Assembly (NCBI RefSeq): GCF_000938305.1
Contig: NZ_JYMT01000042.1
Coordinates: 248,001 to 312,000, forward strand
Direction: 5' to 3'
Length of the DNA stretch: 64,000 nt
DNA from: Bradyrhizobium sp. LTSP885
GTDB taxonomy: Bacteria > Pseudomonadota > Alphaproteobacteria > Rhizobiales > Xanthobacteraceae
Shown here: in pieces, positions 16,918 to 25,685 of the stretch
Layout of the letters: each line of letters begins with the position of its first letter
Numbering within the stretch: position 1 is the stretch's first letter
Made by a program: the position numbers and the translations under genes
Notes under the pieces: model-generated
What the model saw: the letters and a program-made list of their open reading frames with translations, nothing else
Database searches by the model: none
What the model was told of the DNA's origin: nothing

Positions 16918-17014
16918 AGCGTTTTCGAGCGAAGTGGGTACCGGCTCGCGTCAAGAAAACGCGTCAAAACAAGAATTGAGAGCCCCGTTCCGATTCCATC
17001 GGAACGGGGCTCTA
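16915..17014. repeat. dispersed intergenic repeat, copy 3, with strong hairpin
   Basis: Third copy of the repeat (GTTTTCGAGCGAAGTGGGTACCGG ... split by GCGT-AAGAAAACGCGTCAAAA). It ends in a 14-bp perfect stem (16980-16993 with 16999-17012, loop TTCCA) built on GAGCCCCGTTCC. It begins at the stop codon of the aldolase gene and probably terminates it. Confidence 0.88.
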
Positions 17015-17051
17015 GGTGGACACGTTTTTCTGCAACGAAAGGATATCTGTC

Positions 17052-17645
17052 ATGACAAAGCCCAGCGCTGTGTTCGAGGAAGTCGTTTCGGCAAACGGCA
17101 AATACGCCGGCGACTTCGGTGACAAGGGCAAGCTTGCGTTGCCTCCGGCCCGCCGCTTCGCGATCCTGACCTGCATGGATGCGCGGCTCGATCCGGCGAA
17201 ATATGCCGGCCTGGCGGAAGGCGATGCCCATGTCATTCGTAATGCAGGCGGCCGTGCGTCTGATGATGCAATTCGCTCGCTTGTGATCTCCCACAAGCTG
17301 CTCGGCACCAACGAATGGTTTGTGATCCATCACAGCGACTGCGGCATGCAGTTGTTCACCAACGAGATCATCGGCGATCTCTTGGTCGATGATCTCGGTA
17401 CCGCACAGTTCGACGGTCAGAAGTGGTCGAACCCGCATCACCACGGTGGGTCCGTCGCCGGCAAGTTTGTCCACTGGCACACCTTCGAGGACAACGCCAA
17501 GAGCGTCGTTGAAGACGTGCAGCGGATCCGCAGCCATCCGCTGGTGCCGAAGCAGGTCCCGATCTACGGATTTATCTACGACGTCAAGACCGGACGCCTG
17601 GACGAGGTCGCCGAAGCGACGGCAGCGGGAAGGGTGACAGCATAA
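17052..17645 (+). CDS. beta-carbonic anhydrase-like zinc protein
   Basis: A 197-residue protein from ATG 17052 with a GAAAGGA ribosome site. The beta-CA zinc and catalytic residues are visible: Cys41-x-Asp43-x-Arg45 (TCMDARLD), and His94 with Cys97 (HHSDCGMQL). [11 protein letters not shown] is also typical. It is in the small, class-D-like size range. That group includes carbonyl sulfide hydrolase of Thiobacillus, so in this sulfur region a COS/CS2-type activity is possible. Plain CO2 hydration is the default reading. A terminator hairpin follows. Confidence 0.82.
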   Translation: MTKPSAVFEEVVSANGKYAGDFGDKGKLALPPARRFAILTCMDARLDPAKYAGLAEGDAHVIRNAGGRASDDAIRSLVISHKLLGTNEWFVIHHSDCGMQLFTNEIIGDLLVDDLGTAQFDGQKWSNPHHHGGSVAGKFVHWHTFEDNAKSVVEDVQRIRSHPLVPKQVPIYGFIYDVKTGRLDEVAEATAAGRVTA

Positions 17646-17689
17646 ATCGGCGCCCCTCGATCCGGGTCGCGATTGCATGACGCCTGCGC

Positions 17690-17717
17690 TTCACCGCCGG
17701 TCCCTGCCGGCGGTGAA
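17690..17717 (+). terminator. hairpin after the carbonic anhydrase-like gene
   Basis: A perfect 11-bp stem TTCACCGCCGG / CCGGCGGTGAA with loop TCCCTG lies 44 bp after the stop codon. There is no T tract. It also sits between the ends of convergent genes, so it may act in both directions. Confidence 0.6.
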
Positions 17718-17763
17718 TGGCGCATCAAACGCGTGAAGAGCGAGGGATCGAAGCCGAGACCAC

Positions 17764-18510
17764 CTACAGGTCGATCAAGCCGCCGTCGACGAACAGTTCG
17801 GCACCGGTGGTGTAGGTGGCATCAGCCGCGAGGTAGAGGGCTGCTGCGGCGACCTCGGCTGATGTGCCGGTGCGGCCGAGCGGAATGCGGGTCTTGGCCC
17901 CTTCGATGAAGCTATCCTTCTGAGCCGGCGTAAGACCGCCCTTGTCGAGGATTGGCGTGATGATCGGGCCGGGGCTGATGGTGTTGACCCGGATGCCGCG
18001 CGGCGTCAGCTCCTTGGCGATGGTGCGGCCGAACGAACGCAGCGCCGCCTTGGTCGAACCGTAGATGGTGCTCCCTCCCAGGCCGCCGCTCGAACCGGCC
18101 ACCGATGCGGTCAGGATGATCGCACCGCCGTCCGGAATGACCGGGATGGCGTGCTTGACCAGGAAGAATGCGCCCTTGACGTTGATGTTGAACTGGCTGT
18201 CGTAGAGGGCCTCATCGACTTGCGCGATCGGCGCGAATTTGGCGATGCCGGCGTTGACGAACAGCACGTCGATGCGGCCATGCTTGGTTTTGACCTGGTC
18301 GACGAGCGCCTTGGTGGCGGCGACGTTGCCGGCGTCCGAGAGCAGCACCTCGATCCCGGGCAGCGTCGGCTTGGCGGCTTCCACCGAGCGTTCGCTGGAG
18401 CCGGTCACGACGACCGTTGCGCCTTCGGATTGAAACAATTTGGCGGTCTCCGCACCGATCCCGGTGGTGCCTCCGCTGATAAGGACGATCTTGCCGTCGA
18501 GCTTGGCCAT
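17764..18510 (-). CDS. SDR family oxidoreductase
   Basis: A 248-residue classical short-chain dehydrogenase from ATG 18510 (MAKLDGKIVLISGG). The cofactor motif GGTTGIG (13-19), NAG (86-88), a serine region around 136-140, and the catalytic Tyr150-x3-Lys154 (IYGSTKAALRSF) are intact. The end, TGAELFVDGGLIDL, is typical. It probably acts on an alcohol or aldehyde with NAD(P). It is the last gene of a minus-strand group after the LLM monooxygenase (180-bp gap), so it may process the product, but that link is weak. Confidence 0.9.
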   Translation of the reverse strand: MAKLDGKIVLISGGTTGIGAETAKLFQSEGATVVVTGSSERSVEAAKPTLPGIEVLLSDAGNVAATKALVDQVKTKHGRIDVLFVNAGIAKFAPIAQVDEALYDSQFNINVKGAFFLVKHAIPVIPDGGAIILTASVAGSSGGLGGSTIYGSTKAALRSFGRTIAKELTPRGIRVNTISPGPIITPILDKGGLTPAQKDSFIEGAKTRIPLGRTGTSAEVAAAALYLAADATYTTGAELFVDGGLIDL

Positions 18511-18690
18511 GAAATTTGCCTTGTTAGAGTGGGTTTCGTGTCCGAGAGATGGGGGCTCGCGCGGCCGGAGCAATGGCACGGCAACGGACTTTTGCTGAGT
18601 ATCGCGACCTTTGACGCCTTGATTCCCGGCCGGCAGCTGCCTTCGTCGTCCCGGCCGCGGGAGGCCTGCGACGTCGGATATGTCAGGCAA

Positions 18691-20031
18691 TCACGCAATC
18701 GCCTGGATGTTGCTGGAATAGACGCTCGCCGGCCGGCTCAGGCCGTAGTGATCGCGCAGCGTCGTGCCGGTGTAATCGTGACGGAACAGGCCGCGCTTGC
18801 GCAGGATCGGCACGACCTGCTCGGCGAAGACGTCGAATCCACCGGGCAGCCAGGGCGGCATGACGTTGAAACCGTCGGCCGCGCCATTCTCGAACCAGGT
18901 CTGGATGTTGTCGGCGATCTTTTCCGGCGGGCCGGCAATCACCCAGTGGCCGCGCGCGCCGGCCAGGCGCTGCACCAGCTGGCGGATCGTCGGTTTCTCG
19001 CGATCGACGATGTCGACCACCAGCTTGAACCGGCTGGCGACGCCGCGCGCGCCGTCGGTGTCGATCAGATGGCGCGGGAACGGGCCGTCGAGGTCAAAGC
19101 CGGAGAGGTCGAGACCGATCATCTGGCGGAGCTGGGTCAGCGAATATTCCGGTTGGATCAGCTCGTTGAACTCGTCCTGCAGCCGATCGGCCTCGGTCTG
19201 CGTGCTGGCGATGAACGGGCTGATGCCGGGCAGAATCTTGACCTGGTCGGGACTGCGGTCGAAAGCGCGGGCCTGGCGCTTGATGTCGGCGTAGAACTCC
19301 TGCGCGCTCGCCAGCGTCAGGTGCGCGGTGAAGATCGCTTCGGCGAAACGGGCCGCGAAGGCTCTGCCGTCATCGGACGAGCCGGCCTGGACGTAAACCG
19401 GCCGCCCTTGTGGTGTCCGCGAGATGTTGAGCGGTCCACGGACCCGAAAATGCTTTCCGACGTGATCGATCGAGTGAATCTTGCTGGTCTCGGCGAAAAC
19501 GCCGGAGATGGGATCGTTGATCAGTGCGTCATCTTCCCAGCTGTCCCACAGCCGCGTGATGACATCGAGATATTCTCGGGCCCGCTCGTAGCGCTCGTGA
19601 TGCGGAGGATGCTCGGGCAGGCCAAAGTTCTGCGCCGCCTGCGTCGTGCTCGTCGTCACGATATTCCAGCCGGCGCGGCCACCGCTGAGATGATCAAGGG
19701 AGGCGAACAATCGGGCCAGATTGTAGGGCTCGGTATAGGTCGTGGAGGCGGTTGCGATCAAGCCGATCCGCTTCGTCGCGACGGCAATCGCGGCCAACCA
19801 GGTGATCGGCTCGAAGCGGAAGCGCTGCGCATAGCGGACATTGTCGGCAAGTGCCGGTCCGTCGGCAAAGAAGATCGCGTCGAACTTGTGCGCTTCGGCC
19901 TGCTGCGCCAGTTCCTGATAAAAGGTGACGTCGAGGATACGCTCCGCGGCCGATCCCTTGTAGCGCCAAGCGGCCTCGTGATGGCCGCCGGGATAGATGA
20001 AGAGATTGAGTGAAAGCTTGCGTTCGCTCAT
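18691..20031 (-). CDS. LLM flavin-dependent monooxygenase, NtaA/SnaA/DszA family
   Basis: A 446-residue FMNH2-dependent monooxygenase of the luciferase-like superfamily. Typical blocks are a SLNLFIYPGGHHEAAWR opening, FDAIFFADGPALADN, GLIATASTTYTEPYNLAR, LDHLSGGRAGWNIVTT, GRPVYVQAGSSDDGR, and GGFDVFAEQVVPIL near the end. Family members oxidise aminopolycarboxylates, dibenzothiophene sulfone or alkyl sulfides. In this context an organosulfur substrate is likely. It needs a flavin reductase, and the one at 27525 is the nearest. It lies 27 nt after the methyltransferase gene on the same strand. Confidence 0.92.
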   Translation of the reverse strand: MSERKLSLNLFIYPGGHHEAAWRYKGSAAERILDVTFYQELAQQAEAHKFDAIFFADGPALADNVRYAQRFRFEPITWLAAIAVATKRIGLIATASTTYTEPYNLARLFASLDHLSGGRAGWNIVTTSTTQAAQNFGLPEHPPHHERYERAREYLDVITRLWDSWEDDALINDPISGVFAETSKIHSIDHVGKHFRVRGPLNISRTPQGRPVYVQAGSSDDGRAFAARFAEAIFTAHLTLASAQEFYADIKRQARAFDRSPDQVKILPGISPFIASTQTEADRLQDEFNELIQPEYSLTQLRQMIGLDLSGFDLDGPFPRHLIDTDGARGVASRFKLVVDIVDREKPTIRQLVQRLAGARGHWVIAGPPEKIADNIQTWFENGAADGFNVMPPWLPGGFDVFAEQVVPILRKRGLFRHDYTGTTLRDHYGLSRPASVYSSNIQAIA

Positions 20032-20058
20032 GTGTGAGGCTCGCTAATGTTGGTCTTG

Positions 20059-20889
20059 TCAGTTGTCGGTCGGTGCCTTGCGGACGAAAGCGAAGCGCAA
20101 GTAGCGCTCGAGCGTCAGCCCCTCGGGCGTCCGCTTCGCTTCGACGAGGCGAGCGAACGCGCGGCGCACCTGTTCGCGTTCGGTTGGCGAGAACGCCTCC
20201 AGAAAGTTGCCGAAAGCGCTGGCTTCCGACCACCGCAGCAACGAATCGGCGTCCTCATGGACGTCGACCAGCGCCCGCAACTCGCTGCGGTAGTCGGCGA
20301 AGCCGTTTGCCGCAAAGTGTGACTTGAGCTCCTCGTCGGTCGACCCGAGCACGGGGTTGGAGTCAGGGCGATGATCGGCAATCCCGGCGTCGGCAATGGC
20401 CTGGCGCAGAAACAGGCGCGACTGGTGTGGCCGGGATGGGTCCTGCACATTCAATCCAAGGCGGCCTGCCGGCTTGAGCACGCGACGGATTTCACGCAAG
20501 GCGCGATCCTTGTCCGCGATCCAATGGAACACGCTGTTGAGATAAACAGCATCGAACTGGCTATCGTGGAATCGTGCGAGATCCTCGGCGCGGCCAATGT
20601 CGAATTGCAGATTGTCCGCCTGCCGAAGGCGGGCGATCTCGACGCGGCCGGCAAGGGGATCGATGCCGATCACATGGCCGTTTGGGCCGACCAGCCCGGC
20701 CACGAATTCGGCGAGCCGGCCGGTGCCCGTTCCGATATCGAGCACATGCTCGCCTGACTTGATGGCCAGTGGCCCGATCAGGAATTTGCCATGACGGAAC
20801 TGGACCAGTCCCGCCTCGTCGTAGGAGCGGGCAAGTTCCGGAGTGTCATGGTCAAGGCTGATGACGCCACCAGGTTGCGGCATTTCCAA
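20059..20889 (-). CDS. class I SAM-dependent methyltransferase
   Basis: A 276-residue methyltransferase. The SAM loop is VLDIGTGTGRLAEFVA (motif I, around residue 49), followed by the acidic IGIDP end of strand 2, the LRQADNLQFDIGRAEDL region, and FDAVYLNSVFHWI (motif IV). ATG 20889 or 20883 are equivalent starts. It is the first gene of a minus-strand group with the LLM monooxygenase and SDR. The substrate is unknown; S- or O-methylation of a small molecule is possible. Confidence 0.88.
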   Translation of the reverse strand: MEMPQPGGVISLDHDTPELARSYDEAGLVQFRHGKFLIGPLAIKSGEHVLDIGTGTGRLAEFVAGLVGPNGHVIGIDPLAGRVEIARLRQADNLQFDIGRAEDLARFHDSQFDAVYLNSVFHWIADKDRALREIRRVLKPAGRLGLNVQDPSRPHQSRLFLRQAIADAGIADHRPDSNPVLGSTDEELKSHFAANGFADYRSELRALVDVHEDADSLLRWSEASAFGNFLEAFSPTEREQVRRAFARLVEAKRTPEGLTLERYLRFAFVRKAPTDN

Positions 20890-21278
20890 AAGTGTCCATT
20901 GTTTAGCGGCTGCGCGACAGCGTGCGCGTACATTGCACCGGATTCTACGTCGGTGATCGCAAGCATGTCGATGAAATGAATTTGCGTTGTTGTGCGGGAA
21001 ACCAGCATGAACCGTGTGAGCTGATCGTCGATCGGAGATAAGTGCGTTGGCATGAGTGACGCCGGGCGGCGTTACAAGCGGTTCTCTGTGTCGGTTGGCT
21101 TGATTTGTCTACTGCGAGGCGGCTGAAAGGTTGGAGAACGGGACGTCCGCCGCAAATCTTTCAGTGGCTGCGTCGTCGACGACGCGAACGTTGCTCGCCG
21201 CCGAAAACAAAGCTGGTTTCGTTTCATTGACTGAGCAGCGTTCGCTTTTACGATTTACGGCCTCAAAGCGAGGTCATC
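20890..21278. other. divergent regulatory region
   Basis: Shared upstream region of the methyltransferase (minus) and the FAD oxidoreductase (plus). No gene is supported. It holds the promoter candidate at 21222-21254 and a perfect 16-bp palindrome GCGTCGTCGACGACGC at 21170-21185. Confidence 0.5.
21222..21254 (+). promoter_or_regulatory. candidate promoter with shared TTTCATTGAC element
   Basis: TTTCATTGAC (21222-21231) contains TTGACT (21227-21232). A 16-bp spacer and TACGAT (21249-21254) follow. It lies 25 bp before the start of the FAD oxidoreductase. The same element occurs at 13938 and 47703, and with a T at the last position at 38383. Confidence 0.4.
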
Positions 21279-22715
21279 ATGCCGCAATCCGATCCCGACA
21301 GCGTTGCCCGCGAAACCCTTCGCCTGATCGGGCCGGACCCGCAGAACTGGGTGCCGGATCGTGACGGTGTCGACCACAACGTCGTGGTGGTCGGCGGTGG
21401 ACAGTCCGGCTCGGCCTTCGCCTTTGCGCTTCCGCGAGCGGGGATCGGCAAGGTATCGGTGATCGATGCCGCGGCCGACAGGACCAGGGCCGGCGTGTGG
21501 TTGACCAGCGCACGGATGCACAAGCTTCGTACGCCAAAAACGCTCCCGGGCCCCGAGCTGGGTCTCCCCGGTCTCGGTTTCCAGGCATGGTACGAAGCGC
21601 GTTATGGGGCCGCGGCGTTTGACGCGATCGATCGCATCCAGCGGCTCGACTGGGCGGCCTATCTCGACTGGTACCGTAAGGTGACTGGCGTGACCGTGCG
21701 TTACGGCACGCGGCTCATTGGGGTCGAGCCCGCTGCAGACCATCTTCGGCTGCATCTGGAGCGGGACGGTTCAGCGACCGTCGAGACCACGCGAAAGCTG
21801 GTGCTTGCGACCGGTTTCGCGGGGAGCGGAGGCGCCTACGTCCCGCAGGCGTTGCAAGGTTTGCCGAAGCGGTTTTATGCGCATACGTCGGAGAAAATCG
21901 ACTTCAAGGCGCTGCGCGGAGTGTCGGTTGCAGTGATCGGCGGTGCCGCTTCGGCTTTCGACGCCGCAGCCGTCGCACTGGAAGCCGGTGCTCGCGACGT
22001 CCGCCTGTTTGCGCGGCGCGAGAGTTTGGCGGCGCTCCCGGTGATCCGTATTCGCGGCTATCCAGGGGCTTACGACAATTACGGCGCGCTGCCGGATGCG
22101 GTGCGGTGGCAGCAGGCGATCCGCTTCCGACAGGCCGGTTCAACGCCGCCACCGGATGCGATCTTACGTGCGGTCTCGTTCCCCAATTTTCATCTGCACC
22201 TGGGCGCTCCCTTGATTTCAACGCGATTGAAGGGCGTGCGGCCGGTCGTTGAGACGCCGCAAGGCGAGTTCGCATTCGATTTTGCGATCGCGGGGACGGG
22301 TTATTCCGTCGACCTCGGTGCGCAGGCCGAATTGCGCGACGTCGCGGACGAGATCCTGCTCTGGCGCGATCGCTTGACGCCGCCTGATCACGCGCGGGAC
22401 GAGACGTTGTCGGCCTATCCTTATCTGGGGGCCGGGCATGAGTATCTGGAGAAGATACCCGGTCGTGCGCCGCATCTGAAGGATATCCACGTCTTTAACC
22501 CGGCCGCCTTCGTCAGCTTCGGTCTGCCGGTTGGGGATGTCCCGAGCTTCAAGCGCGACATCCCGGCGATCGTGGCGCGGATCAGTCGCGATCTGTTCCT
22601 GGCCGACCTCACGGCGCATGAGGCTCGCATCAACGGAGCGATTGCAGAGGATTTTGCCCCTGAGCTCTATGCGCCAGCCGTCTGGCGGCCGCCGCAGCAT
22701 GTTGCGGCCGAGTAG
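21279..22715 (+). CDS. FAD/NAD(P)-dependent oxidoreductase (FMO/SidA-like)
   Basis: A 478-residue two-dinucleotide-domain flavoprotein. VVVVGGGQSGSAFAFA (around residue 36) binds FAD. A second Rossmann loop, VAVIGGAASAFDAAAV (around 218), binds NAD(P)H. An ATG-like motif, AIAGTGYSVD, occurs near 345. This plan fits flavin-containing or N-hydroxylating monooxygenases. It opens the operon region leading to the TauD-type dioxygenase and the ABC transporter, so a role in oxidising an imported sulfur compound is likely but unproven. Confidence 0.82.
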   Translation: MPQSDPDSVARETLRLIGPDPQNWVPDRDGVDHNVVVVGGGQSGSAFAFALPRAGIGKVSVIDAAADRTRAGVWLTSARMHKLRTPKTLPGPELGLPGLGFQAWYEARYGAAAFDAIDRIQRLDWAAYLDWYRKVTGVTVRYGTRLIGVEPAADHLRLHLERDGSATVETTRKLVLATGFAGSGGAYVPQALQGLPKRFYAHTSEKIDFKALRGVSVAVIGGAASAFDAAAVALEAGARDVRLFARRESLAALPVIRIRGYPGAYDNYGALPDAVRWQQAIRFRQAGSTPPPDAILRAVSFPNFHLHLGAPLISTRLKGVRPVVETPQGEFAFDFAIAGTGYSVDLGAQAELRDVADEILLWRDRLTPPDHARDETLSAYPYLGAGHEYLEKIPGRAPHLKDIHVFNPAAFVSFGLPVGDVPSFKRDIPAIVARISRDLFLADLTAHEARINGAIAEDFAPELYAPAVWRPPQHVAAE

Positions 22716-22743
22716 GAGCTGAGCCCCGGAATGACTCGCTTAT

Positions 22744-22785
22744 CTCCGCCGTCGCTTTGGCGACCGGCGCCTGGCGGAGGTTTTT
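22744..22785 (+). terminator. branched hairpin with T tract between FAD oxidoreductase and dioxygenase
   Basis: The outer stem CTCCGCC / GGCGGAG (22744-22750, 22773-22779) encloses a small stem GTCGC / GCGAC. TTTTT at 22781-22785 follows. It looks like an intrinsic terminator or attenuator 29 bp after the stop codon and 30 bp before the dioxygenase start, so downstream genes may be transcribed partly independently. Confidence 0.6.
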
Positions 22786-22815
22786 AAAAGGGATCGCAGC
22801 CGTGAGGACACGATT

Positions 22816-23742
22816 ATGAGTTCGATAGCCATTGATAACGTCATTCCGCGCGCAGACATCGTCAAGCGCGCGGCGCGGCTGGGCGCCGAGATCAAGAACG
22901 TCAGACTATCGGGCGACCTTTCCGACGAGGTCGTCCGCGCCATCAACCAGGTGCTGCTTGAGCACAAGGTGATTTTCTTCCGTGATCAGGGGCATCTCGA
23001 CGATGCCGAGCAGGAGCGTTTCGCTGTCAGGCTCGGCAAACTGGTGCCGCATCCGACGGTCGGTGCGATCAAGGGGACGTCGTCGATCCTGGAGCTGGAC
23101 TCGGGCCGGGGCGGAGGACGCGCCGATCAGTGGCACACGGATGTCACGTTCGTCGACGCCTATCCGAAGATCTCGGTACTGCGCGGCGTGGAGATCCCGC
23201 CCTATGGCGGCGATACCATCTGGTCGAATACGGCGGCCGCCTATCTCAACCTTCCGGCACCCCTGCAGCGGCTTGCCGACGAGCTGTGGGCGGTTCACAG
23301 CAATGCCTATGACTACGCGGTGAAGGCGCGGGCCACCGAAGCCGATCGCAAGCATTTCGACGAGGTGTTCACCGGTACGGTCTACGAGACTGAGCACCCG
23401 GTGGTGCGCGTCCACCCGGAGACCGGCGAACGCACACTCGTGCTTGGCAATTTCGTCCAGCGTTTCGTCGGCCTGCCGAAGTATGACGGCCAGAAGCTGT
23501 TCGACCTGTTCCAGTCGCACATCACGGCGCCGGAAAACACCGTGCGCTGGAACTGGAACACCGGCGATGTCGCGATCTGGGACAATCGCGCCACGCAGCA
23601 CTATGCGGTCAACGACTATGGCGACCAGCACCGCGTGGTTCGACGCGCCACCATCGATGGTGACGTACCGGTCTCGATCGACGGTCGCCACAGCGTGACG
23701 CGCGTCAAGACATCCAAGCCCCAGACCGCCAAAGCCGCTTAA
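22816..23742 (+). CDS. TauD/AtsK-type Fe(II)/2-oxoglutarate dioxygenase
   Basis: A 308-residue dioxygenase that would cleave sulfonates or alkyl sulfates to sulfite or sulfate plus an aldehyde. The iron ligands are His107-x-Asp109 (QWHTDVTF) and His262 (RATQHYAVNDY). The 2OG arginine lies in HRVVRRATI (273-277). The spacing and the surrounding segments WDNRATQHYAVNDYGDQHR resemble the alkylsulfatase AtsK more than TauD itself. It sits 27 nt upstream of the transporter genes, a typical organosulfur operon. Confidence 0.92.
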   Translation: MSSIAIDNVIPRADIVKRAARLGAEIKNVRLSGDLSDEVVRAINQVLLEHKVIFFRDQGHLDDAEQERFAVRLGKLVPHPTVGAIKGTSSILELDSGRGGGRADQWHTDVTFVDAYPKISVLRGVEIPPYGGDTIWSNTAAAYLNLPAPLQRLADELWAVHSNAYDYAVKARATEADRKHFDEVFTGTVYETEHPVVRVHPETGERTLVLGNFVQRFVGLPKYDGQKLFDLFQSHITAPENTVRWNWNTGDVAIWDNRATQHYAVNDYGDQHRVVRRATIDGDVPVSIDGRHSVTRVKTSKPQTAKAA

Positions 23743-23769
23743 TTCAAGCCCACCCAGGGAATTCACAAA

Positions 23770-24825
23770 ATGAACGCGATCATTCGCATCCTCCGCGCGC
23801 GGCGCCGCGCCGCGCCCAGGGCCGCACGGCTTCTGTTGGCCGGCGCCGTGGCGCTGGGCATCCCGGCTCCGGCGTTCGCCGAGCCGCCGCTCGAGAAGAC
23901 CGAGATCCGCTACCAGGGGTGGGCCGGCCAGGTGACGTTCACCGAACTCGCCGAGGACCTCGGCTATCTCGCACCGCTCAAGCTCAAATGGGTCGGTAAC
24001 ACCATCAGCGGGCCGCAGGATATTCAGACCGTGGTCACTGGCGACATCGACGTCGGTGGCGCCTTTTATGGCGCGATTCTCAAACTGATCGCGGCCAAGG
24101 CGCCGATCAAGGCGGTGGTCGGCTATTACGGTTCCGATGCCAACACCTATCAGGGCTACTTCGTGAAGGACGACAGTCCAATCAAGACGGCGCGCGACCT
24201 GATCGGCACAAAGGTCGCGGTCAATACGCTGGGAGCGCATCTGGAATTCGTGCTCCGCGAATATCTGGCCCGCAACGGCCTCAGCGCCGGCGAGGCCAAA
24301 CAGGTGACGCTCGTAGCAATCCCGCCAGTCAGCGCCGAGCAGGCACTGCGGCAAGGTCAGGTCGAGGTCAGCGTGCTGAGCGGCGTGTTGCGCGACAAGG
24401 CGTTGGAGCGGGGCGGCATCCGCTCCCTGTTCAACGATATTGATCTGTTCGGTCAGTTCACCGGCGGCGCTTATGTCCTGCGGGACAAGTTCATCAAGGA
24501 CAATCCCAACACCGCCCGCAAGCTGGTGGAGGGGATTTCGCGGGCGATCCAGTGGGCACAGACCACACCGCCGGACGAAGTGCGAGCCCGGTTCGACAAG
24601 ATCATCGCCGAGCGCAAGCGCAATGAGGATGCATCCTCGATCAAGTACTGGAAGAGCACCGGGGTTGCGTCGAAGGGCGGCGTGATTTCGGACGCCGAAA
24701 TCCAGGTGTGGATCGACTGGCTGGTAAAGGACGGCCTGTTCAAGCCGGATCAGATCAAGGCCGCTGATACCTACACCAACGAGTTCAACTATTTCCGTCC
24801 CGGAAAAACGGCGGAAGCCCGATGA
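23770..24825 (+). CDS. sulfonate/sulfate-ester ABC transporter, substrate-binding protein
   Basis: A 351-residue periplasmic binding protein of the SsuA/TauA/NrtA family. The signal peptide is long and basic (about 40 residues, cleaved after PAPAFA). Family blocks are EIRYQGWAGQVTF, GDIDVGGAFYGA, SPIKTARDLIGTKVAV, and FNDIDLFGQFTGGAYVL. It is first of a complete transporter set, coupled to the ATPase by ATGA at 24822. With the AtsK-like dioxygenase upstream, an alkyl sulfate or sulfonate is the likely ligand. Confidence 0.88.
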   Translation: MNAIIRILRARRRAAPRAARLLLAGAVALGIPAPAFAEPPLEKTEIRYQGWAGQVTFTELAEDLGYLAPLKLKWVGNTISGPQDIQTVVTGDIDVGGAFYGAILKLIAAKAPIKAVVGYYGSDANTYQGYFVKDDSPIKTARDLIGTKVAVNTLGAHLEFVLREYLARNGLSAGEAKQVTLVAIPPVSAEQALRQGQVEVSVLSGVLRDKALERGGIRSLFNDIDLFGQFTGGAYVLRDKFIKDNPNTARKLVEGISRAIQWAQTTPPDEVRARFDKIIAERKRNEDASSIKYWKSTGVASKGGVISDAEIQVWIDWLVKDGLFKPDQIKAADTYTNEFNYFRPGKTAEAR

Positions 24826-25685
24826 CGTCGGTCAAGATCCGCTTCGAGCAGGTCAGCAAGGAGTTCGTCACGCGCGGCGAGGGCGGCCGCCCGGCAGGCC
24901 ACTTCACGGCGCTGGAGGACATCACGTTCGATGTTCGCGCTGGTGAATTCCTGACCGTGGTCGGGCCAAGCGGGTGTGGGAAAACCACCTTGCTCGATCT
25001 GCTGGGCGGACTGACCATCCCGACCAGCGGCCGCATCCTCCTTGACGGCCGGCCGATCGCTGGACCCGGCCGCGACCGCGGAATCGTCTTCCAGCAATAT
25101 GCGCTGTTTCCCTGGCGCACCGCGGCGCAGAACGTCGAGTTTGGGCTGGATATTGCAGGTCTCAAGGCCAGGCAGCGGCGCGACATCGCGCGTCATTTCC
25201 TCGACCTGGTCGGTTTGTCGGGGTTTGCCGACCGCTATCCGCACGAGCTTTCCGGCGGCATGAAGCAGCGGGTCGCGATCGCCCGCAGCCTCGCCTATGA
25301 CCCGGAAGTGCTTTTGATGGACGAGCCCTTTGCGGCGCTCGATGCGCAGACGCGTGAGACGCTGCAGGGCGAACTGCTGCGGATCTGGCGCGCGACCGGC
25401 AAGACCATCGTCTTCATCACCCATGGCATCGATGAGGCAGTTGTGCTCGGCCAGCGGGTGGCTGTGATGACGTCGCGTCCGGGCCGGATCAAGCAAATCG
25501 TCGACATTCCCGAGGTGTTGCGCAGCGAGGCCGAGGACGTGCGGTCGCTGCCAGAGTTCGGCCGCGTGCGGCACGAGGTCTGGAGCCTGCTCCGCGAGGA
25601 GGTGCTGAAGGCTCAGCAGGGGCAATTGAGCGGCGCCGTCACCCGACGCTCCGACCGATCGGTAGAGGATCTTGCTCATGTCTAG
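24822..25685 (+). CDS. ssuB: sulfonate-type ABC transporter, ATP-binding protein
   Basis: A 287-residue ABC ATPase. Walker A is GPSGCGKT (48-55), the Q loop QQYALFPW (91-98), signature ELSGGMKQR (142-150), Walker B VLLMDEP (163-169), and the switch His in FITHGIDEA. The composition and FPWRTA segment fit the SsuB/TauB/NrtD group. It overlaps the binding-protein stop by 4 bp and the permease start by 8 bp. Confidence 0.92.
   Translation: MTSVKIRFEQVSKEFVTRGEGGRPAGHFTALEDITFDVRAGEFLTVVGPSGCGKTTLLDLLGGLTIPTSGRILLDGRPIAGPGRDRGIVFQQYALFPWRTAAQNVEFGLDIAGLKARQRRDIARHFLDLVGLSGFADRYPHELSGGMKQRVAIARSLAYDPEVLLMDEPFAALDAQTRETLQGELLRIWRATGKTIVFITHGIDEAVVLGQRVAVMTSRPGRIKQIVDIPEVLRSEAEDVRSLPEFGRVRHEVWSLLREEVLKAQQGQLSGAVTRRSDRSVEDLAHV

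Noticed and set aside
14015-21185. Palindromes CGGCGACGTCGCCG (14015) and GCGTCGTCGACGACGC (21170) as shared operators
   Set aside because: They are different sequences, and such GC palindromes arise often by chance in this DNA. They are kept only as notes in the intergenic entries.
18151-24354. Other long frames opposite LLM and dioxygenase genes (for example 18151-20013 plus and 22906-24354 minus)
   Set aside because: The composition is typical of antisense shadows in GC-rich DNA, and the sense strand has complete, recognisable enzymes.
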